Shown here piece by piece: positions 43,785 to 57,400 of a stretch of DNA of 64,000 bases. The DNA is from Erpobdella octoculata (Eukaryota; Annelida; Clitellata; Hirudinida; Erpobdellidae). The notes beneath the pieces are model-generated. The model had not been told where the DNA came from. It was given only the letters and a program-made list of their open reading frames with translations, and did no database searches. The position numbers were made by a program, and so were the translations under genes. Position 1 is the stretch's first letter; each line of letters begins with the position of its first letter. The stretch spans positions 12,968,856-13,032,855 of the forward strand of contig OZ022241.1 of assembly GCA_963978895.1 (NCBI GenBank), written 5' to 3'.

Positions 43785-43910
43785 AAATTTTGTACACTCT
43801 TAAAGTTAAAATTACCAGTTATGAAGGTGGAGTTGCTTTAGGACAAAGTCTGTGTTATAGTGAATCAACAACATTCACTCGTAGTCGTAGTTTGTGACTG
43901 AGAAATCAAC
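43785..43910 (+). repeat. Dispersed repeat R (copy 1)
   Basis: Shares AAGGTGGAGTTGCTTTAGGA and AACAACATTCACTCGTAG with reverse copies at 52484-52625 and 59157-59345. Class unknown. Confidence 0.7.
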
Positions 43911-43984
43911 TACGAGTATATTTTGATCTCCATCATTTGCCCCTTGCTATTGGAGGAACACTGAACTATAATCATGAAGCGTGG

Positions 43985-44139
43985 ATAAGCCTGGAGAAAG
44001 GAGGAGGGAAAAGTTAAAAAGAACAAATTATGATCCACGACAGGAAGTACTTAGGTGCTTCCTACATACAGCCATTTCAGTCTTAAAACACCTGGTGTAA
44101 AGGACTATAAACTATTATAAAAAAAAAAAAAAAAAAAAA
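43985..44139 (+). mobile_element. S1 SINE copy
   Basis: Lacks the first part of the head; ends in a 22-nt poly-A at about 44118-44139. Same family as 54201-54413. Confidence 0.75.
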
Positions 44140-44149
44140 TATATATATA

Positions 44150-44321
44150 GTTCCCGCTCGCTCACCCGCTCCGCTCCGCTCGTTTTATGACGGATTTCAA
44201 TTATTTTTTTCTATATTTGATTCCCCTTGACTCTCAAGATTGTGTGAAAATTTTATTACGATCGGATGAATGGTGTAGCAATGCATAAAGGACATACATA
44301 TATACATACATACAAACATTC

Positions 44322-44327
<6 letters not shown>
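44150..44327 (-). mobile_element. Dispersed Helitron-like fragment
   Basis: Minus strand ends GAGCGAGCGGGAACTA next to a TA run. Near-identical to 45121-45283, and the opposite-strand counterpart is at 15400-15592. Confidence 0.55.
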
Positions 44328-44369
<42 letters not shown>

Positions 44370-44379
<10 letters not shown>

Positions 44380-44652
44380 AACTTGGATGGCGTACAATCC
44401 ACCACGAAATAACGCAAATATACATGTCTCAACTTCAGACTCGTACCCACGACTGTCGGATCGGCAACACCGCCTCGCATCATGCCAACTACCTTACCAT
44501 AAGGCGGTGGAAGTGGCGCAGATGGTAAGGTAGTTGGCATGATGCGAGGCGGTGTTGCCGATCCGACAGTCGTGGGTACGAGTCTGAAGTTGAGACATGT
44601 ATATTTGCGTTATTTCGTGGTGGATTGTACGCCATCCAAGTTTCTGATATAT
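44370..44652. repeat. Perfect palindrome with 131-bp arms
   Basis: Arms 44370-44500 and 44522-44652 are exact reverse complements by base-by-base reading, with a 21-nt spacer at 44501-44521. The arm is the body of the S3 tRNA-like SINE. Confidence 0.95.
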
Positions 44653-44699
44653 GTGGCTCGTAAAAACATATCAACGCTATGTTTCCTTATAATATATAT
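44503..44699 (+). mobile_element. S3 tRNA-like SINE (copy 1)
   Basis: Starts GGCGGTGGAAGTGGCGCAGA with an A-box-like TGGCGCAGATGG; the B box is altered to GGGTACGAGTC. Direct copy at 44856-45052. Its body also forms the right arm of the palindrome. Confidence 0.7.
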
Positions 44700-44855
44700 C
44701 ATAAAACATATATCTTCGATAGTTATTAAATTAGCTAGTGACGGATTGTACGCCGTACAACTTATAATACTATCGAGCATTGATTCGTACCCATTCATAG
44801 TCGAGTGTTGTGTTCAACATACCCCAACAAAAGCGCTTAACAACCACTGTTTTTT

Positions 44856-45039
44856 GGCGGTGGAAGTGGCGCAGATGGTAAGGTAGTTGGCATGATGCGA
44901 GGCGGTGTTGCCGATCCGACAGTCGTGGGTTCGAGTCTGAAGTTGAGACATGTATATTTGCGTTATTTCGTGGTGGATTGTACGCCATCCAAGTTTCTGA
45001 TATATGTGGCTCGTAAAAACATATCAACGCTATGTTTCC

Positions 45040-45052
<13 letters not shown>
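44856..45052 (+). mobile_element. S3 tRNA-like SINE (copy 2)
   Basis: Nearly identical to copy 1 over 197 bp but with an intact B box GGGTTCGAGTC. It runs into (TA)n at its 3' end. Confidence 0.75.

Positions 45053-45120
<68 letters not shown>
45044..45120. repeat. (TA)n microsatellite
   Basis: Pure TA tract between the S3 SINE and a Helitron-like fragment. Confidence 0.97.
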
Positions 45121-45390
<270 letters not shown>

Positions 45391-45399
45391 TAGATAGAT

Positions 45400-46346
45400 A
45401 AATACGTAGGTACAAACATGGAGTGGTGTAGAAATGCATCCCCCTACCAGGGTTTCAATTGAATTTTTTGGGTATAATACCTGGTTTACTAGAAAATGAC
45501 CATGGTTTTTTTGGCAAGAGAAAGTGGAAATCTTTGAAAAAAATATTTACGCACCACAATGACTAGGCTGAATGGGCTTGCCCAGATGACCATCAATCGT
45601 GACCTTAACCTTAATGACGAAACCGACATCGACATTTTTTGCAGAAAAAACGTTGGCTGAATTTCATATTGTTCCTAATTAAATGTCTCGTGGTTTCTTA
45701 CTAATTACCTATTGCTGAAACTGTATTTAAGCCTTGACTTTTGTGGGTCGTAAATTTCTCAGTAAAACTCTTTACTATACACCAAGACCTCACTTTGCGT
45801 CGTGGATACGTTCCAGAAACGCAGTGAATTATGATTTTTATAGCAAAATGAATTATGATTTTCAATAGCAAACCATGTAAAGATTGAAGATAGGTTCCAA
45901 GGTTACAAAAATACTACTTTTTGAAAAGAAAATTGAAAAAGTAAACATTTAAGCAGCTACGCAACTTCGATAAAAAACGCAAAACGAAACGACGCAAAGC
46001 GAGGTCTTGGTGTACTCAGTTTTTCCCCCGCCCCAGGAGCGTCATTTGCGGAGGGGGAGGGAGGCAATTGCCCCCCCCCCAAGGATTTTCAAAAAAAATT
46101 TTTTGAAAAAAATAAGTTTTTGCAAAAGTTTTTAAAAAAGTAACTGACTACCTCCTCCCGGGCCTTCAGCGTTTAAAAAAAAGTGTATAGGTTTTTGGAA
46201 TTGTATTTTTTTATAGAAAGGTAGCTATCAAAGCTGGAAACAGTATTTTGGGAATAATGGGAAGCGCTGTGCGTTAGCAAATAAGTAGTATGCATTGTAT
46301 AATTTCAGTTTTTGACTTTTATTTAAAAACATTAAAATATTTGTAA
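45400..46346. other. Intergenic stretch without a supported gene
   Basis: No gene seen. 46030-46180 (AGGAGCGTCATTTGCGGAGG, then a C-run) resembles an eroded DNA-transposon end, as does 53410-53480. Confidence 0.35.
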
Positions 46347-48991
46347 CTAGAGATAGCCCGTCAAAAATGACGGAAGTTTTAAAATACGGCGCCCGTTATT
46401 ATAAAAAATAGTCAACAAAAACAAAATGACATTTGATAACCATAAAAAAATTCTATATATAAGCAAATCAAAAATTTTTGCGGCCATGGAAGCGAAACAA
46501 ACTGCGCTGTTGTATGATCGAATATGTTGTCGAAAAATTTGTCTATCTGGATTGGACGTGTCTGACATGAGGCTTTTAAGAAAATCGGGATATCCAAGTG
46601 TATTACCGTGAATGTCAATTGGTTTGGCAACATTACTTTGCCTTTCGACAACATGAAGTGAATAGTCAATAGTCCATCTGATGGTTGCTCTGCAGCAAAA
46701 TTTCTTGATCGACATGAAGTACATAACACATCAAATTCACCACAATCATGTTGATCGAATTGAGTTTCGTTGAAGTTAATTGCTTCGTTACGAACTGCCT
46801 CACTCACACGATTTCATGCTAAAAGTTGGGAGATCGCATTAGCAGCTCGATGTAGCTGCAATTCATTGGGAGACATTTGCAAAACTCGATGGCGTTCCTT
46901 GGCAGCATTGGTTTCTCGATGTAACTGCAATTCATGGGGAGACATTTGCTCAATTCGATGACGTTGTGAGGCAGCAATGGAAGTGTGAAAAGCTTTTAGA
47001 TCAGGGGTGGCCAAACATTTTCTACGGAGGGCCACATTGAAAACTTTTTTGTTATCGCGGGCTGCATATATATTTTCTCTATTTTAATAAAAATTTACAA
47101 GTTTGAAAGTCTCATGTATTTCTCGTTTTATTTCACATTTAGAATATGAACTGAAACAAAAAAGTGAACAAAAATAAGATTTTATTATTAATAATCATTT
47201 CAAGAAAAGTTTATTGTTACTATCATAATTATGAAGAACAAGGAATTGAATTTGCATACAATCTGACCAGAATACAATTATAATCAATGAGAAGTATGTA
47301 ACTGTTCACAGTTTTTGATAATATTCTTGAACTAGCTGGGTTACCCGCGTTGCCCGGGGATTTTAAAGGCTTTTTATCGTTTTCTCTCTGGCTCCCGTTT
47401 CCTTAACCGCTTGCTTTCCCGTTCCATGTCGCTTTCTCACTCCTGGTCGCATTTCTGCTCACGGTCGCTTTTCCGGCCCCGTTCTCTTTTACTTTTCCCG
47501 ATCCCGGTTGCTTTTACGCTCCAGCTTGCTCTTCTTTTCGCTCTTCCGTTCCTCCATTAAATTTTAGAGCCTTCCCAATGTGGCTTAGATGGGCTGTAGC
47601 GGAATGCTGTGCAGTCATCAAAATTGATCTGTTCTCTCGTTAACACTTTGTTATTTGGTTTGCTCGTTTAGTTACGTCTGAACTTCCTCAATTTTAATTA
47701 GTGTTCTTTAATGTATTGGTTCCACTCTGCAAGTGTGATCTTCTGCAAAGGCTTATTATGATTGACTAAAGCTGAAAAAAAAAGAATTTATTAGTAAACG
47801 GCTGCAATAATGTTAAAATCCGCTCATATATCTCAACAGGTTATATTTTTTTAGATGTTCTTAGTTTTTAAGTGTCATGTCTACAGAACGCTACATGTGG
47901 CATGTTAATAAATGTTGACCCGTGGCTTTGAAAAATGTGATATAAAACACAGATTGAAATAAAACATGTAATAATAATATTAAAAACCTTCAAAGCATTA
48001 ACTTAATGAATTTTCCGAGAGTTTTCTGAGATCATCAATTTGGAACAATCGAAGAGTACCACTTTTATTTAGCAAATGATGCAATTATAAATTGAACAAA
48101 AAAGCAGCAGATTGATAGGCTGGCTTGAGAACTTTGTTCATGATTTTGTTGAAACACAAAAATACTGCACTTGCTTTCATTTCTTTCAAATTTCATGCAC
48201 CTCATATATCAGTGAAACTTTTACAATAAATTGATGTTGCATGTAAGATTTTCTTTAAAATGTAATTTTCTAATTTCCTCTGAAAAGTAAAAAATAAAAT
48301 AAGACCGATAAATTAATTCATAATCTTATAGTCATAACTACTCGTGAATAATAATGGTTGTAATGCCATCACATAAAAAAAAACTTACCTGCCCAAAAAA
48401 ATTTCTCATTTACCGATAGGCTGATAGCAAGCTCGTCAGTTTAGGAAACCATGATGAACAATATTAGATAAGGAACAATTGAAGTCAGAAGCCTTGAACG
48501 ATAAATATGAACAATGAATTTAAATTTATTTTTCCAATCTGCAACTCCTTTTTGCAAAACACAAAATGTTAGAGCATAATGATAATCTTATAATAATTAA
48601 TAATAATATAACATAATTAAACACGTGCAATGCAACAAACGAAACAAATTGAAAGATACACAGTAAATCATGATTTTAAAAACTAAAAACAAATTACCAA
48701 AGCTTTGCCACTTACTTTTGAATGGGAGATATGAACAATGAATTTCTAATTTGATTTAATTTTAATTTGTTAAGTCTGGAACTCTTTTTGTGAAGCACAA
48801 AATATCTCTAAATAGAAGAAATTCCACCTGCAATTTATTGATTAGTACTGAAATCCAAAGTTATCTAGATTTAAAAAATAAGTTGCTAAAATCAAATATA
48901 AAGTTTACCGATAGCAGAGCTGTCGTATCGGAGGTTCGGAAGAGAATGAGTAGAGCCTCAATGAGCTCTATGAAATCAAAACAAAGGTATC

Positions 48992-50640
48992 CGGCGGGCA
49001 TTTTCGCCAATGTCCGACGGTATAAGATAGGGAGACAAATACTATCATCTGATTGGATAGTTTTAAATGACTAGGTCACATACAACCATAGATATCTATC
49101 CATTTTTGCATACATAATGCTCTTGAAGCTTGCTAATATTTTCGTTTGAAATTTTTTTTATTTTGGTCAAATTAACCTTTACACTTTTATTTAGAAACAA
49201 CTATACATAATTTTATGATTAATAATAATTTTTATTTAAAATTAACATGATTGTAGTATCTATGGACTGTAGGCCATAAGTTATTTACAGCTGAAAATTA
49301 TTGTTTTATACTATTTTAATACTATTGTTTTAATACTATTGTTTTAATACTATTTTAATACTATTGTTTTAATACTATTTTAATACTATTGTTTTAATAC
49401 TATTTTTATTGATACTTATACTAGTTTTTACAATCATTCTAATATTTGCATTGAGCCATTTAGACATAAAAACTAAAAAGCAATACACATTTTTGTATCT
49501 ACTTTGATATAGGTTGTCTCCACAATTATTCATTTACAACTGCCATTGCCATATACACCAAATGAAAGTTTGCTGGACCTGTAACATTAAAGTATTCAAG
49601 ACCTTTTGTCATGTTTCTGTTGCAGATAAATAAATAACTCAGCTAATCTGACATGCATAGGAAAAAACTAACAAATTTTAGTTACTAACAAAAATTTAGA
49701 TATTGTTAAACTAATGGCTTCAAATGTATTATGAGTAACATGATATTTTAGATTTAGATGATTAAAAATCATTAAAAAATTATCAGTTTCATTGATTTTT
49801 TTGATTTTAATTGAGAACAACAGTAGAATAACTATTCAGCTTTATTATATTACAAAATTATCTCAGTTCTTGATTATGAGGCTAATATAAAAAATTAAAA
49901 CACAATTATTTCTGTCCTAATAACTGGGAAGTCAAATAATTAAACAACACTGAATACTGAAATATTGTCAACTCAAGACAATTCATGAATTTATTAAAAC
50001 AAATAATGCTAGAGTTTATCAATCTCCTGGGAAAGTTTCAGATATGTTCCAACTAGTCCTATTTATCTTCATGAACAACTTAGTTAAGCTAATTCTGCAT
50101 TAAATAAACAACTAATGAGTTAAATTGCACAGTTTCATAATTTTTTAGATTAGAATAACTGTTTGTAATGATATATTTTTTTAGAATAGAAGCCTTTTGC
50201 ATTATTAATTTACTAAAAAAATCAAATTTCATTTGGTAAACTTTTGTCAAAAGTTATTATTTGTCAGTCAATTAATAACTAAAATAGCTTATTTGTGTTT
50301 CAGTTTATTGACTAGGCTTGGCTTATATGATTGGAAAAGCTTCATTCCAAATATTGTTGATCTCTGATTGACAGAATGACAAGTTGAATTTTCTAGGCTA
50401 TTTAACTATTTAGTTACATACATGGAGTGTCGAATAACTTAGTCGGCACATTTGTCAATCTTTATCCACCGGAAAAACCCATAACGGCCAACGACTATAA
50501 AATAAACAACATCGGAAAACAAAGCGCGTCTATATATTTGCATAATTTATGTGACTTTTTTAATTCAAAATTATCCAATCAGGTGGCATTATTTATCTTC
50601 CTGTCTTATACCGTCGGACATTGGCGAAAATGCATCCGGC
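48992..50640. repeat. Inverted-repeat unit inside the nested Helitron
   Basis: GCATTTTCGCCAATGTCCGA plus CGG at 48998-49020 is a perfect 23-bp inverted match to 50611-50633. The similarity continues inward imperfectly for about 70 bp. This may be a fourth-level DNA transposon or an internal Helitron structure. Confidence 0.65.
49296..49412. repeat. Short AT-rich tandem repeat
   Basis: Alternating units of TACTATTTTAA and TACTATTGTTTTAA, about nine in all. Confidence 0.9.
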
Positions 50641-51535
50641 GGCACCATAGATATCTATGGGCGGCACTAAACAACACATATATTTATTTAATTTAATATT
50701 TATATTTATATTTAAAATCTTTAAAACTTAAGAAAAAAAATTAAAAATATTTTGTATAATTTAACTATAAATTAATTTATTTTTATTTTGTAGAAAAAAA
50801 ATTTACTCCAACTTACTACCGCTGACCAAAACGTTTTTTGTCCATAAAACATCAACGAAGAAACCAATTTATTTAAAATTTTATAGGAACCACCGCTTGA
50901 ATAAGATACATAAGTGTGCCAAATTTCAATTAAATCTGTTCGGCCGTTTACATTTTATGTCCGAACAAACAAACAAACAAACAAACATTTCATTTTTATA
51001 TATAAGATTGTGGAACCATTTTACTGGTTGTGATTCGCATGATTGCTTTCAAATTACAGTCAGTTAACATCGACCTATTCTTAGACTTATTTATTTTCAG
51101 ACATGAAAAAGCCTGCTCACATATGTATGTTGAACCAAATAATGACAAAATAATCTAAATAACAATTTCAAAAATTTAGCGAAAATTCTAAACGGGCCGC
51201 ATAAAATACTTTGACGGGCCGCATGCGGCCCGCGGGCCGTAGTTTGCCCACCTCTGTTCTAGATGTTGAGGAGTAAGTCGATAGACATAACGTTGTTGTG
51301 ATGCGGCATGAAAAGCATGAAAAATTTGCAATTCCTCAACAGACATTTGTGTATTGCGTTGTTGATGAGCTTCTGCATCTAAAACTCGAATTTTTGCTTT
51401 TGATTGTGGAGTTTGTCTTGCGCGATATCTCTGTTGCCTTTCTTTAGCTAGACGCCGTTTTCTCGACACAGGATCTTCGTCGTCATTCATATTAAGAGAC
51501 ATTTTGTTTAAAAAAATATACTTTGTTTTTCAATT

Positions 51536-51715
51536 TTTTTTTTTTTATAATAGTTCATAGTCCTTTACACCAGGTGTTTTAAGACTAAAATGGCTGTATG
51601 TAGGAAGCACCTAAGTACTTCCTGTCGTGGATCATAATTTGTTCTTTTTAACTTTTCCCTCCTCCTTTCTCCAGGCTTGGGACTGGCTTGCAAATGCAAG
51701 GCGGAGTTTTGTTTT
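51536..51715 (-). mobile_element. S1 SINE copy
   Basis: Antisense copy with a T-run at 51530-51546; lies in the 5' part of the large Helitron. Confidence 0.75.
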
Positions 51716-51762
51716 TCAATTATTATTAAAAGCTGAACTTAAATAATAGGAAAAACAAAACT

Positions 51763-51763
<1 letters not shown>

Positions 51764-51857
<94 letters not shown>

Positions 51858-51934
51858 TATAATATATATGCATATATATAATATATATATACATATATAT
51901 ATATACATACATACATATATATATTTATATATAT

Positions 51935-52016
<82 letters not shown>
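51764..52016. repeat. (TA)n and TATACATA repeats
   Basis: About 250 bp of TA with scattered CATA and TGCATA interruptions. Confidence 0.95.
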
Positions 52017-52017
<1 letters not shown>

Positions 52018-52064
52018 AGCGTTACAGAATCATTAAACAGGGATGTGGTCTACTATATTATAGA

Positions 52065-53953
<1,889 letters not shown>

Positions 53954-54200
53954 TTACTTCCGACTAATCAGAAAATTTCCACCTACGAAAACAAAATTGC
54001 TGTTAGGCTTTCCTCTTTTAATTAAGTACAAATATTTTTTGTATAGAGTTTTTTTTAAATAAATTTTTTAGTTTTTATTTTATTTGAAACATTTATATAT
54101 ATAATTTTTTATACAAAACCTTTGTTAATAATAAAAATAAAGCTTTTTGTTTTTTGTGGCGGAGTACCATATATACGTGGGGCAGCCTATTAGTCGATAC

Positions 54201-54358
54201 AACTCCGCCTCGCTAATTGCGAGCCAGTCCCAAGCCTGGAGAAAGGAGGAGGGAAAAGTTAAAAGGATCAAATTATGATCCACAACAGGAAGTACTTAGC
54301 TGCTTCCTACATACAGACATTTCAGTCTTAAAACACATGGTGTAAAGGACTATAAACT

Positions 54359-54413
<55 letters not shown>
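54201..54413 (+). mobile_element. Full-length S1 SINE with 12-bp target duplication
   Basis: Begins AACTCCGCCTCGCTAATTGC and ends in about 50 consecutive A. It is flanked by a perfect direct repeat ATTAGTCGATAC (54189-54200 and 54414-54425), the mark of LINE-mediated insertion. It ends 84 nt before the NAP1 start codon. No clear tRNA A/B boxes are seen in its head. Confidence 0.88.
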
Positions 54414-54416
<3 letters not shown>

Positions 54417-54497
54417 AGTCGATACTCCGGTCCTCTTGCCGCTCGTCTCAAATTTGCTGCGTTACTTGTGACTATTATCAAAAAACAACTTGAAAGA

Positions 54498-57400
54498 TGG
54501 CTGAAAAGTAAGATGTTTTGGAATGTTTATTTATCTTTATTTCAGCAATTGGATTGATCATGTTTGTTAGATTACTGACAAAGCTGTATGAAATAGTTTG
54601 TCATTTGTCATACATAATTGTTTCGTATTTTTTTCAGCGGTGACCATCAAAGTAAAGTTGTCGAAGCTAGTAAGTAAATTAATTTGCGACTTTTTGGATT
54701 GCCTTTATTTGTTAAAATATTAATATATTAAATAACTTTTATAGACAACGACGTAGTTACCAAGCTTACTGGCCGGCATCTAATGGAACCAAATGTTCTT
54801 GCTGCTTTTGCAGAAAAGGTGAACTCCATGATGGGTCCAAAGTCTGCGTTTACTGACAGGTAGGTAATATTTTTCCATAATATAATAATTGCCAGTGATG
54901 GGCACTACATTGGAGTAGTTAAGGCAAAAAGTTTAACTACCCGAAAGTAACTGGTAGTTAAAGACAAGTTTAGTTAAACTACCTCTGACAAAAAGTAATT
55001 AACTACATAGTTTAACTACTAAAAAGTAAATGTAACTACAGAAAAGTTTAACTACTTGAAAGTAGTTTGTTGCCCATCACTGATAATTGCTCAGCATATT
55101 TTTTTATTCAGTGTGAATTATGCATCACTGTTTACATGCAGTGATATACTTAATATTATTCACTAGCAGGGTACCCCGCGTTGGTTATTCTATCATTTTT
55201 CTCGCTCCTGTTTGCTTTCGAGCTCCCGGCTGCTTTACCGTTTCCACTTGCTGTCTTGTTCCGTGTCGCTTTGCTGCTTGCTCTCCTGTTTTCTGCCGCT
55301 TTTCCGTTACTGCTTGCGTTCCCAAGCCCGATAATTTTCTAGTTCCCGTTCGTTCGCTCTATCACTCAACTCATTGTGTGATTAGTTTTAATTTTTTCAC
55401 AAAATTCCTCTATCGACTCTCAAGGTTGTTTGAAAATTTCAGTATGATCGGATGAATGGCGTAGCAATGCATAAAGGACATTATCAATACTGTTGCTTTA
55501 TTGATCTTATCTTGTCCTAAGTTTTTCTTGCAATGTGTAATATTTTTTCAAATATTATTTCTTAAACATAGAATTGAATGGATGGTTGCATATACATTTT
55601 TAGTTTGACAAAATCAGTACAAAGGACTCAAAGTAGAATCAAAGCTCTGAAAAAAAATCAGTTAGATATTTTCAATATCGAGTCACAGTTTTATGAAGAA
55701 GTTCACATGCTGGAGGGTAAATATGCCAAGCTGTACCAACCATTTTTTGAAAAGGTTTGTTGTGCACTACAAACTGTTTTAAATCTACATTGAACATTTC
55801 CTAAAGAAGATAAACATGCTTGCCAATATTTTTTTTAGAAAAAATTCAATTAACATTATCTATATATATAAAAGAACATGTCCTGACTGATAATCAACGC
55901 CGAGCTCAAACGCCTCATCCTAGGAACGTGAAATTTGGAACTTATATTACTTTTATAGCGTAAACATCCGCTAAGAAAGGATTTTTGAAAATTTTGCTCC
56001 TGAAGGGAAGAAACTAGAAAACAAACTTTTTTCTAAAACAATGTATATCTCAAAAACCAAAAATGAGGAAATTTTGAAATTTGGTATATGGATTCTTCTT
56101 GAAAAATAAAAAGATACGTGTTTCACCATTTTTTGAAAATTCGGTTTCCCGGACCTCAAATGTTGGTTGGAAAATAGGGTTATTTGGTTTTTAAAGTAGC
56201 TGCTACTCAAAAACTGTGAATGCTACAGGAGTAAAAATTAGTATTTAGTTTCTACTCCCAAAATAATGAAATAAATGTTTTAGCATTTTCTAAAAATTTG
56301 GTTTCCAGGACTTCAAATGTGGGGTGGAAAATAGGGTTATTTGTTTTTCAAACTAACTGCTACTCAAAAACTGTAAATACCACAGATGTAAAAATTAGTA
56401 TTTAGTTTCTATTCTAAAAATAAAGATATACGTGTTTTACCATTTTTTTTAAATTTGGTTTCCAGGACCTCAAATGTGGGATGGAAAATAATGTTATTTG
56501 GTTTTTAATGTAATTGCTACTCGAAAAATGTAGATGCTGCAGGAGTAAAAATGAGTATTTGGTTTCTACTCCAGAAATAATGATATACGTGTTTTACCAT
56601 TTTTTGAAACTTTGGTTTCCAGGACTTCAAATTTGCGGTGGAAAATAGGATTACTTGATTTTTAAAGTAACTGCTACTCAAAAACTGTAAATGCTACAAA
56701 AGTAAAAATAGTTTATTTAGTTTCTACTCTAAAAATAATGATATTTGGCTTCCAGGACCTCAAATATGAAGTGGAAAAAGGGTTATTTGATTTTAAAATA
56801 ACTGCTACTCAAAAACTGTAAGTGCTACAGATGTGAAAATTGGTATTTTGAGGTTTTGTGCCGGTTAAAAGTAGATGAGTTTAGTTTATCACCGGACGGA
56901 CGGGCCAAGCCGTTATTTTAGGGTCTTCATAAGGCCCTGCCTAAACCTTAAATCAAGGTAGGACGGGCCGAGATTTTTAACCAAGTATATAAACATTTTA
57001 GTGATTTTAGGGTGTTCAGACGGGCCGGGCTAAACCTGAAGTCAAGGTGGGACGGGCCGAAGTTTTTCATCAAGTATATAGAATTTCTAGGCCTGTGAAA
57101 ACGGGCCGGGCCCATATTAGACGAGCCGTGCCGGGCCAGGATATTCGGTTTTTGAAACGGGCTGGGCCAAGTTGTCGACGGGCCGAGCCGAGACCTAAAA
57201 AATTGATCCGTGCAGTACTCTACTATGTATGCACGGTTCAAATTCTCTAATTTCATGCGAGCGAAGCCGCTACGGGCACTGCTAGTAGGTTATATTCTTT
57301 TAAGAAATTAAGTAATTTTGTTTTACAACTACTTATACAGAGATCCAATATTGTCAATGCCATCACAGAACCAACAGATTCAGAATGTGAATGGAAGAGT

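Larger units (their letters stand above)
47332..51007 (-). mobile_element. Helitron nested inside the hAT element
   Basis: Minus strand begins A|TCTTATATATAAAAATG at 51007 and ends AACCCAGCTAG|T at 47332-47335. It has the family phrase GGGCAACGCGGGTAACCC and a decayed minisatellite (47390-47540). A TTTGTTTG run follows the 5' end. No Rep is seen in its 3.7 kb. Confidence 0.8.
47002..51256. mobile_element. hAT element inserted into the Helitron Rep gene
   Basis: Ends CAGGGGTGGCCAAAC and (opposite strand) CAGAGGTGGGCAAACTACGG are classic hAT termini. Flanking 8-mers TTTTAGAT (46994-47001) and TTCTAGAT (51257-51264) match 7 of 8. No transposase survives; most of the interior is a later Helitron. 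Confidence 0.85.
46412..51502 (-). pseudogene. Helitron Rep N-terminus, split by a hAT element
   Basis: 51502-51257 encodes a basic start (SRKRRLAKERQQRYRARQ) and part of a heptad-rich repeat. 47001-46412 continues with repeats of the type QMSPHELQLHR, then CGEFDVLCTSCRSRNFAAEQ, the cysteine motif found just before the Rep domain in many Helitron proteins. Removing the hAT element and one target duplication restores the reading frame across the junction. An in-frame stop at about 46814 and truncation before the Rep catalytic motifs show it is dead. Confidence 0.75.
46347..52064 (-). mobile_element. Large Helitron with a broken Rep gene and nested insertions
   Basis: Minus strand begins A|TCTATAATATAGTAGACCAC at 52064 and ends CTCTAG|T at 46347-46350. 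A hairpin CCGTCATTTTTGACGG lies just before the 3' end. It carries the N-terminal part of a Helitron Rep protein, cut by a hAT element (47002-51256) and holding an S1 SINE and a (TA)n block near its 5' end. Without the insertions it would be about 1.3 kb, so most of Rep/helicase is missing. Confidence 0.8.

Noticed and set aside
44874..44950. Possible tRNA gene with intact B box
   Set aside because: A/B box spacing and flanks match the repeated S3 SINE, and no convincing cloverleaf is seen.
48790..49074. 94-codon ORF inside the nested Helitron
   Set aside because: It spans one arm of an inverted repeat and has no recognised domain.
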